From Syntrophaceae bacterium UBA1062 (lineage in GTDB: Bacteria; Desulfobacterota; Desulfomonilia; UBA1062): a stretch of 5,620 nt of DNA. The position numbers and the translations under genes were made by a program. A model generated the notes under the pieces. It was not told where the DNA came from. It saw only the letters and a program-made list of their open reading frames with translations, and made no database searches. Positions 1 through 4,540 of this stretch are shown here, piece after piece. Within the stretch, counting starts at the first letter, position 1, and every line of letters begins with the position of its first letter. Where the stretch lies: positions 1 to 5,620 of the forward strand of contig DCDF01000285.1 of NCBI GenBank assembly GCA_002316295.1, given 5' to 3'.

Positions 1-4
1 GTGC

Positions 5-1378
5 TCAGAAGAGCCACTTCACCAGGGGCAGCTTGAACCGGTAGGGGACGTAGCGCAGGGGGATATCGAACTTCATAGTGTTTTTCACGATGCTCTTGGT
101 ATGGCTGAAGGTTTCGAAGCTCGATCTGCCGTGATAGCGCCCCATGCCGCTTTCCCCCACCCCTCCGAAGGGCAGCGTCCGCGAGACGAACTGGACCACC
201 GCATCATTGATGCACAGTGACCCCGAGGAGGTCTCTGCTTTCACGAGCTCTTGCTTCATCTTGTCCCTGGTGAAGAGATAAGCCGCCAGGGGCTTGGGCC
301 GGGAGTTCACGAAGGCAAGTGCATCAGAGAATGTGGAGAACGGGATGAGCGGAAGGATGGGCCCGAAGATTTCCTCCTGCATGACCGGCGCGTCGGGCTG
401 CACGCCGTCAAGGACGGTCGGAGCGATGAACAGCTCCTGGGCGAGGGCCTGCCCGCCCACCACGGTGTTGCCCTGATCGAGATACCCCATGAGCCGGTCG
501 AAGTGAGACCTGTTGATGATACGGGCGTAATATGGATTCCTTCTGGGGTCTGTTCCGTAGAAGCCGAGAACGGTCTTCTTCAGGGCCTCGGTGAATTCGT
601 CCCTGATTCCTGAGTCCACCAGTACGTAATCCGGGGCGACACAGCTCTGTCCGGCGTTGAAAAACTTGCCCCAGGCGATCCTGCGGGCCGCATAGTCGAT
701 GTTGATGTTCCGGTCCACGATGCAGGGACACTTCCCGCCGAGCTCCAGGGTCACGGGCGTGAGGAAACGCGATGCGGACTCCATGACAGATCTTCCTACA
801 CGGGACGAACCGGTAAAGAAGATGTGGTCGAACCGGTGGTTGAGGAGCTCACGTGCCGTGTCGGGGCCGCCGTTGACCACCGATACGTGCCGGGGGTCCA
901 TGTAGCGGGCGATGAGCTCCTCGATCACGGAAGCTGTATGGGCGGAAAGCTCCGACGGCTTGATCACCACGCAGTTGCCCGCGGCTATGGCACCGACGAG
1001 AGGGATCATGGCAAGCTGGAATGGATAGTTCCACGGGGAAATGATGAGGACGACCCCGAGGGGCTCCGGCACAGTGGAGCTCAGCGAAGGCAGAAGCGGC
1101 AGCGGAGTGCGGACCCGGGTGGGCCTGGTCCATGAATCAAGATTGGCGACCGCGTACTCGATTTCGCCCTTGACCAGGGCGACCTCCGCTGCATATGCCT
1201 CCAGAACGGGCTTGGAAAGATCTTTTTTCAGGGCGTCGACGATGAGCCCGTCTTCCCTTCTGATCAGCTGGTGGAGCTTTTTCAGCTGTTTCCTTCGATA
1301 TTCGGTGTTTTTTGTTATCCCGCTCGAGTAGAATTGCCGTTGATTCCGTATGATCTGTGAGATCAGTGCAGGCTCCAT
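5..1378 (-). CDS. Aldehyde dehydrogenase, class 3-like (ALDH3 / fatty or coniferyl aldehyde type)
   Basis: Predicted to oxidise an aldehyde to the carboxylate with NAD(P)+ in the cytoplasm. The 457-residue protein is full length for the short ALDH3-type branch. Visible landmarks are PWNYP with the oxyanion Asn117, IKPSE with cofactor-binding Lys140, FTGSSRVG at 188-195, LELGGK with general base Glu212, GQSC with nucleophile Cys246 followed by APDYVLV, EEIFGP with Glu336, and PFGGVGESGMGRYHG at 403-417. The basic, aromatic C-terminal tail (IPLRYVPYRFKLP) resembles class 3 and fatty-aldehyde enzymes, but I see no hydrophobic membrane anchor. The ATG at 1378 was chosen because a GGAGGAGG-type ribosome site lies 5 bases upstream and ALDH3 similarity starts there; the frame stays open further upstream, but that part looks non-coding. 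It is transcribed away from sixA. All catalytic residues are present. The substrate cannot be read from sequence; medium or long-chain or aromatic aldehydes are the family's usual ones. Confidence 0.95.
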   Translation of the reverse strand: MEPALISQIIRNQRQFYSSGITKNTEYRRKQLKKLHQLIRREDGLIVDALKKDLSKPVLEAYAAEVALVKGEIEYAVANLDSWTRPTRVRTPLPLLPSLSSTVPEPLGVVLIISPWNYPFQLAMIPLVGAIAAGNCVVIKPSELSAHTASVIEELIARYMDPRHVSVVNGGPDTARELLNHRFDHIFFTGSSRVGRSVMESASRFLTPVTLELGGKCPCIVDRNINIDYAARRIAWGKFFNAGQSCVAPDYVLVDSGIRDEFTEALKKTVLGFYGTDPRRNPYYARIINRSHFDRLMGYLDQGNTVVGGQALAQELFIAPTVLDGVQPDAPVMQEEIFGPILPLIPFSTFSDALAFVNSRPKPLAAYLFTRDKMKQELVKAETSSGSLCINDAVVQFVSRTLPFGGVGESGMGRYHGRSSFETFSHTKSIVKNTMKFDIPLRYVPYRFKLPLVKWLF

Positions 1379-1501
1379 TGCCCCCTCCTCCCCGAATGCT
1401 ATAGTTAATATATAGAGGCGGCGTACCTTTCTCCAAGTGAAGAGGACGACCGTCCGATGATGATCATGTATGAAAGGGTCATGGTGCAAGGAGGTTGAAT
1501 C
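1379..1501. promoter_or_regulatory. Divergent intergenic region between aldehyde dehydrogenase and sixA
   Basis: This 123-bp gap must hold the promoters for both directions. It contains the AT-rich patch assigned to the leftward promoter, a short inverted repeat GGACG-AC-CGTCC at 1444-1455, and an 8-bp palindrome ATGATCAT at 1460-1467. It also has a strong AAGGAGGT ribosome site at 1488-1495, seven bases before the sixA ATG. I could not find a convincing rightward -35/-10 pair. The palindromes are short and could be chance. Confidence 0.45.
1399..1436 (-). promoter_or_regulatory. Candidate promoter of the aldehyde dehydrogenase gene
   Basis: Read on the minus strand, TTGGAG (1436-1431) could be a weak -35. 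TATATT (1412-1407), 18 bases on, matches five of six bases of a sigma-70 -10; the overlapping TATATA gives a 16-base spacer. Transcription would start near 1400, giving a leader of about 20 bases that contains the GGAGGAGG ribosome site. The call rests mainly on a sharp AT-rich patch (about 1396-1415) in otherwise GC-rich DNA. The -35 matches only three of six bases. Confidence 0.35.
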
Positions 1502-1963
1502 ATGGCGCTCTTCCTCGTCCGGCACGGCAGGAGCCTGCCGGAGGAGATCGACTCCCAGAGAAGGCTTTCGCGTGAGGGAATCACCGAGGTGGAATGCGTG
1601 GCTGCGCATGCACAGGACAGGGGCATACGCGTCGACACCATCATACACAGCCCCGCGGCCCGTGCGCGCCAGACAGCCGAGATCATGGCCTCATACCTCA
1701 AGCCCGGCCACGACGCCATGGAGGTCGCGGGGCTGGGTCCGTCCAACAGTGTGGAAGCCTTTGCCGGATCGATAAATGAGAACGACGATATCATGGTGGT
1801 CGGCCATCTACCCTTCCTGGAGCGTCTGTGCTCGTATCTGGTCACGGGATCGCCGGACGAGCGGGTGGTGTCTTTCCGCAGCGGGACAATGGTGTGCCTG
1901 GAAAAAGACCCTGCCCGGGGCGCCTGGGTCATCAGATGGACGCTCAGGCCTGACATCTGCTGA
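1502..1963 (+). CDS. sixA: SixA-type phosphohistidine phosphatase (histidine phosphatase superfamily)
   Basis: Predicted small cytoplasmic phosphatase that removes phosphate from phosphohistidine on a partner protein. SixA of Escherichia coli acts on histidine-phosphorylated carriers, including the nitrogen PTS protein NPr. The 153-residue protein is the usual SixA length. It has the N-terminal VRHG motif with phospho-accepting His8 and Arg7, a Pro-Glu-Glu stretch and LSREG typical of the family, SPAARARQTAEI (50-61) with the second phosphate-binding arginine, and VVGHLPFLERL with the second catalytic His102. The start is fixed by AAGGAGGT seven bases upstream of the ATG. The gene is followed after 23 bases by a DUF72 gene, so the two are probably co-transcribed. 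No PTS, histidine kinase or phosphotransfer gene lies in the window, so the partner is unknown. A broader phosphoglycerate-mutase-like phosphatase is the main alternative; the length and lack of insertions favour SixA. Confidence 0.9.
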   Translation: MALFLVRHGRSLPEEIDSQRRLSREGITEVECVAAHAQDRGIRVDTIIHSPAARARQTAEIMASYLKPGHDAMEVAGLGPSNSVEAFAGSINENDDIMVVGHLPFLERLCSYLVTGSPDERVVSFRSGTMVCLEKDPARGAWVIRWTLRPDIC

Positions 1964-1986
1964 CAGGCTGCTCCGGAGAGATCTTC

Positions 1987-2700
1987 GTGCGAGCATACAT
2001 CGGCACGTCCGGATGGGACTACAGACACTGGAGAGGGAACTTCTATCCGCAGGACCGTCCAAGGACAAAATGGCTCGACTATTACTCCCGCATCTTCGAT
2101 ACAGTGGAGGTGAACGCCACTTTTTACCACAGGATACGCCGGAGCACGTACCTCAAGTGGCGCGTGTCCACCCCCGAAGGCTTTCTCTGGGCGGTCAAGG
2201 CGAGCAGGCTCATCACCCATATCCACAGGCTGAAAGGAGTGGAAGAGCCGCTGAAGATCTTTTTCGACGATGTGTCAGCCCTGGGCGAGAAGCTCGGCCC
2301 CCTGCTCTTCCAGCTCCCGCCGGCTCTGGAGTTTGACGGAGCAACTCTTAGGAGCTTCCTCGATCTCCTGCCCTCCGGAGGGCGGTATGCCGTGGAAGCC
2401 AGACACCCCAGCTGGGCGGACGAGACAGTTCTCTCCCTGCTGAGAGAGAGAAACATCGCATGGTGCATCGCCGATACCGCGGGCCGGTTTCCTTATCTGG
2501 AGGCGGTTACCGCCGATTACGTCTATATCCGCCTTCACGGCTCCCGGAAGCTCTATGCATCCGAGTATACCGAAACCGAGCTCATGTCCTGGGCACAGCG
2601 GATCAGGTCGTGGGACAGAGATGCGTATGTCTACTTTGACAACGATTTTATGGGGTATGCCCCGAAAAACGCCCTGCGCCTTCGTGAAATGCTGAGTTGA
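1987..2700 (+). CDS. DUF72 family (YecE-like) TIM-barrel protein
   Basis: A 237-residue protein of the DUF72/YecE family, a TIM-barrel fold of unproven biochemical role. Family landmarks run along its whole length: IGTSGWDYRHWRGNFYP (5-21), DTVEVNATFY (38-47), PEGFLWAVKASRLITH (63-78), LGPLLFQLPP (103-112), YAVEARHPSW (134-143), YVYIRLHG (178-185) and DAYVYFDND (212-220). It appears complete and undamaged. Translation starts at GTG 1987: GGAGAG lies six bases upstream, and the family motif begins almost at once after this codon. The gap to the sixA stop is 23 bases with no terminator, so it is probably the second gene of a sixA operon. The family has conserved acidic and aromatic residues suggesting an enzyme or nucleic-acid-binding role, but I assign no reaction. 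Confidence 0.93.
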   Translation: MRAYIGTSGWDYRHWRGNFYPQDRPRTKWLDYYSRIFDTVEVNATFYHRIRRSTYLKWRVSTPEGFLWAVKASRLITHIHRLKGVEEPLKIFFDDVSALGEKLGPLLFQLPPALEFDGATLRSFLDLLPSGGRYAVEARHPSWADETVLSLLRERNIAWCIADTAGRFPYLEAVTADYVYIRLHGSRKLYASEYTETELMSWAQRIRSWDRDAYVYFDNDFMGYAPKNALRLREMLS

Positions 2701-2750
2701 GGCGGCAACGAGAGCGCGCCCGACCCGGCGCGGCACCTTCCCGAAGTCGA
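2701..2750 (+). other. GC-rich hairpin downstream of the DUF72 gene
   Basis: Just after the stop codon, CGCGCC (2715-2720) and GGCGCG (2727-2732) form a 6-bp all-GC stem with a 6-base loop. No run of T follows, so this is not a standard intrinsic terminator. It might stabilise the 3' end of the sixA-DUF72 message, act as a pause site, or be a by-product of GC-rich sequence. Confidence 0.3.
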
Positions 2751-2778
2751 TTGTCTTTCACGCAGTGAAGATTATTAT
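2751..2778 (+). promoter_or_regulatory. Candidate sigma-70-like promoter of the PEBP gene with an internal symmetric element
   Basis: TTGTCT (2751-2756, four of six consensus bases) and TATTAT (2773-2778, five of six) are separated by 16 bases. Transcription would start near 2785, leaving a leader of about 40 bases before the ATG at 2827. The spacer contains the inverted repeat TTCAC-GCA-GTGAA (2757-2769), a position where a repressor could bind. Consensus matches are modest and the repeat is short. Confidence 0.4.
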
Positions 2779-2826
2779 GAGGTAAAGAAACAATTCCCAG
2801 CCGGTGGTTATGAAGGAGTTTTTTCC

Positions 2827-3375
2827 ATGGCCGGACGATTCCGCCTGCCGCTTGCGGGAGCGATGCTCTTCGTCGGTACGGATCTGGATCCCGCTTTTGC
2901 AGGCACTGAGGGAGGGAAGCAGATGAAGGTCACAAGCCAGGCATTCGCAGACGGGGAGATGATCCCGGCAAAGCATACCTGCAACGGCGAGAACGTATCG
3001 CCACCCATTGCATGGCAGAGAGTCCCTGAAGGAACCAGAAGCATCACCATCATCGCCGAAGACCCTGACGCGCCCATGGGAAACTGGGTTCACTGGGTGT
3101 ATTATGATATTCCGCCGGAGATATCCGGCCTGCCGGAGGACATACCGGCCGAAGAGAAGCCTGGACCCGGGGGCACTCAGGGCATCAACGACGCTCTCAC
3201 TATCGGCTACATAGGCCCCTGCCCTCCATCAGGCATACACCGGTATTATTTCAGGATCTATGCCGTGGACACCGAGCTCGACCTGCCGCCCGGGGCGAAC
3301 AGTCAGGAGGTTCTCCAGGCAATGGAAGGCCATCTGCTCGGCATGGGAGAGCTCATGGGCCGGTTCAGGAGATAG
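2827..3375 (+). CDS. YbhB/YbcL-type PEBP (Raf-kinase-inhibitor-like) protein, probably exported
   Basis: Member of the phosphatidylethanolamine-binding protein family, whose bacterial versions bind small anionic ligands but have no settled role. The conserved core starts at MKVTSQAF (33-40). It then shows HTCNGENVSPP (50-60), the ligand-pocket motif DPDAP (79-83), the WVHWVYYDIP segment with His89 (87-96), and GPCPPSGIHRYYFRIYAVD (130-148) with the second pocket motif. Upstream of the core are 32 extra residues: two arginines, a hydrophobic LPLAGAMLFVG stretch and an AFA-G cleavage-like site near residue 25. This looks like a Sec signal peptide, although the segment TDLDP before the site is longer and more acidic than usual. 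ATG 2827 has AAGGAG eight bases upstream. Met33 has its own ribosome site, so a 150-residue cytosolic form is possible. An intrinsic terminator follows the stop by 5 bases, so the gene is probably monocistronic. Confidence 0.92.
   Translation: MAGRFRLPLAGAMLFVGTDLDPAFAGTEGGKQMKVTSQAFADGEMIPAKHTCNGENVSPPIAWQRVPEGTRSITIIAEDPDAPMGNWVHWVYYDIPPEISGLPEDIPAEEKPGPGGTQGINDALTIGYIGPCPPSGIHRYYFRIYAVDTELDLPPGANSQEVLQAMEGHLLGMGELMGRFRR
2909..2925 (+). promoter_or_regulatory. Internal ribosome binding site and alternative start in the PEBP gene
   Basis: GGAGG (2911-2915, within a GAGGGAGGG run) lies seven bases before the in-frame ATG at 2923 (Met33). This site is at least as good as the one used by the upstream ATG 2827. 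Starting here gives a protein beginning MKVTSQAF, exactly where the family core begins and without the signal-like segment. Either the annotated start should be moved here, or both are used to make an exported and a cytosolic form. Confidence 0.5.
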
Positions 3376-3380
3376 GCGCC

Positions 3381-3412
3381 CGGCTGTACTCCGCCAGCAG
3401 CCGTCTTTTTTT
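3381..3412 (+). terminator. Rho-independent terminator after the PEBP gene
   Basis: CGGCTG (3381-3386) pairs perfectly with CAGCCG (3398-3403) across an 11-base loop. It is followed by TC and then seven T residues (3406-3412). It begins 5 bases after the PEBP stop codon at 3375, the expected position. The stem is short, but the T-run is rare in this GC-rich DNA. Confidence 0.7.
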
Positions 3413-3434
3413 CGATGGACGCTGCATACCCCTC

Positions 3435-3464
3435 GTGGAATCCACTCACGGATCGTGGTATATG
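3435..3464 (+). promoter_or_regulatory. Candidate extended -10 promoter for the radical SAM gene
   Basis: Because a terminator lies upstream, the radical SAM gene needs its own promoter in 3413-3499. The best candidate is TGG-TATATG: TG at 3456-3457 followed after one base by a four-of-six -10 at 3459-3464, forming an extended -10. There is no good -35. The would-be -35 region is occupied by a near-palindrome GTGGA-A-TCCAC (3435-3445), which could be an operator or chance. Transcription would begin near 3471. Confidence 0.3.
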
Positions 3465-3499
3465 GTGCCAGGGAATGACATCGCTCAAGAGAACCGGAC

Positions 3500-4447
3500 A
3501 TGGCCGAACCGTCGTATAGAAAACTCCATGAATCGGGTGCGCTCGAAAAACGGATCGTCTCGGCGCTCGAAGCGCTCAGATCCTGCCGCGTCTGCCCCAG
3601 GGACTGCCGGGTCGACCGAACCGGTAGAGAAACGGGCCGGTGCAGAACCGGCAGATATGCATCCGTGGCGAGTTTTTCCCCGCATTTCGGAGAGGAGTCT
3701 CCCCTGGTGGGCTCAGGGGGGTCCGGCACTATCTTTTTCAGCTCCTGCAATCTGCTGTGCTCCTTTTGCCAGAATTATGAGATCAGCCATTTCAATGAAG
3801 GAGCACCGGCCGGTCCGCAGGAGCTGGCGGATATGATGCTCCGCCTGCAGAAGGCGGGATGCTGCAACATCAATTTCGTCTCTCCATCTCACGTGGCCCC
3901 CCAGATCCTGGAGGCGCTGCCTCCGGCCATAGAGGGCGGGCTCAGCGTGCCCCTGATATACAACACCGGGGGCTACGACAGCATAGAGACGCTCCGGCTC
4001 TTGGACGGCGTCATCGACATCTACATGCCGGATTTCAAGTTCTGGGACCCGGCCCCGGCAGCGGCGTACTGCGGTGCGCCGGATTATCCGGAAAAGGCTC
4101 GGGCGGCGCTGAAAGAGATGCACACCCAGGTGGGAGACCTGGTGACGGACGAACGCGGCATCGCCGTCAGGGGGCTCCTGGTGAGGCATCTGGTGATGCC
4201 CGGGGGCCTCGCCGGCACCGCTCGCATCATGTCTTTCATCGCCGAAGAGATCTCGAAAAAGACCTACGTGAACGTCATGGATCAGTACCGGTCGTGTTAC
4301 CTCGCCTGCGAAGACGGGAGCATCTCCCGGAGGATAACCCGCCGCGAGTACGAAGAAGCCCTGAAATCGGCCGACGATGCCGGTCTCACCCGGATCGACC
4401 ACCGCTGCCGGAGGGTCCTGGAAAGATTCTTCTTCGACGGGATCTGA
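3500..4447 (+). CDS. Radical SAM protein, PflX-like (COG1313 type, pyruvate formate-lyase activase homologue)
   Basis: A 315-residue cytoplasmic iron-sulphur enzyme expected to cleave S-adenosylmethionine reductively to a 5'-deoxyadenosyl radical. The cluster motif CNLLCSFC supplies Cys83, Cys87 and Cys90, followed by QNYEIS typical of the PflX group. The N-terminal segment has a second cysteine set, CRVCPRDC...GRC (Cys29, 32, 36, 48), which may bind an extra metal or cluster. GSGTIFF (75-81), NINFVSPSH (123-131), YNTGGYDS (154-161), IYMPDFKFW (174-182), VRHLVMPGG (228-236) and MDQYRSCYLAC (260-270) are further family signatures. ATG 3500 is the first possible start: an in-frame TGA at 3476 lies just upstream, with no other start codon between. 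Its ribosome site is weak (AGAGAA at 3489-3494). No glycyl-radical enzyme, MEMO1 or AMMECR1 gene is adjacent, so the substrate is unknown. It is unlikely to be a true PflA, which lacks the N-terminal cysteine segment. Confidence 0.92.
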   Translation: MAEPSYRKLHESGALEKRIVSALEALRSCRVCPRDCRVDRTGRETGRCRTGRYASVASFSPHFGEESPLVGSGGSGTIFFSSCNLLCSFCQNYEISHFNEGAPAGPQELADMMLRLQKAGCCNINFVSPSHVAPQILEALPPAIEGGLSVPLIYNTGGYDSIETLRLLDGVIDIYMPDFKFWDPAPAAAYCGAPDYPEKARAALKEMHTQVGDLVTDERGIAVRGLLVRHLVMPGGLAGTARIMSFIAEEISKKTYVNVMDQYRSCYLACEDGSISRRITRREYEEALKSADDAGLTRIDHRCRRVLERFFFDGI

Positions 4448-4499
4448 AGCGCCCCTGTCACCCGTGTCCGGAGGCCGGCTTCTTTCGATACCTGGAGGC

Positions 4500-4528
4500 T
4501 GGACTTCACGGTCATGAAACGGTATACT
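4500..4528 (+). promoter_or_regulatory. Candidate promoter of comM, placed for leaderless transcription
   Basis: TGGACT (4500-4505, four of six bases of a -35) and TATACT (4523-4528, five of six of a -10) are separated by the ideal 17 bases. Transcription would begin about 4535-4537, at the comM ATG (4537). No Shine-Dalgarno sequence precedes that ATG, which fits a leaderless message. No terminator is evident between the radical SAM stop (4447) and here, so read-through may also occur. Confidence 0.45.
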
Positions 4529-4540
4529 CAGCCATTATGA
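4514..4540 (+). CDS. Possible 8-codon upstream mini-ORF overlapping the comM start
   Basis: ATG at 4514 opens a frame encoding MKRYTQPL that stops at TGA 4538-4540, overlapping the comM ATG in an ATGA arrangement typical of translational coupling. If messages start upstream (read-through from the radical SAM gene), terminating ribosomes could restart on comM, which lacks a ribosome site. Against it: the only nearby purine-rich element, GGAGG at 4494-4498, is 15 bases from this ATG, too far for efficient use, and the putative comM -10 lies inside it. Very short frames like this arise often by chance. Confidence 0.2.
   Translation: MKRYTQPL

Noticed and set aside
1379..1648. N-terminal extension of the aldehyde dehydrogenase frame upstream of Met at 1378
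   Set aside because: The extra 90 residues overlap the start of sixA on the other strand and show no ALDH features, while a strong ribosome site and the family N-terminus mark 1378.
1405..2226. Long minus-strand open frame opposite sixA and DUF72
   Set aside because: Low-complexity Ser/Arg/Pro-rich translation with no recognisable motif; both genes opposite have complete family signatures.
2715..2732. GC hairpin after the DUF72 stop as an intrinsic terminator
   Set aside because: No T-run follows the 6-bp stem, so I list it only as a hairpin.
3713..4402. Minus-strand open frame opposite the radical SAM gene
   Set aside because: Antisense shadow of a high-GC coding region; no motifs and no convincing ribosome site.
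4448..4536. Terminator between the radical SAM gene and comM
   Set aside because: Only a trivial CCGG-AGG-CCGG repeat (near 4468-4480) without a following T-run was found.
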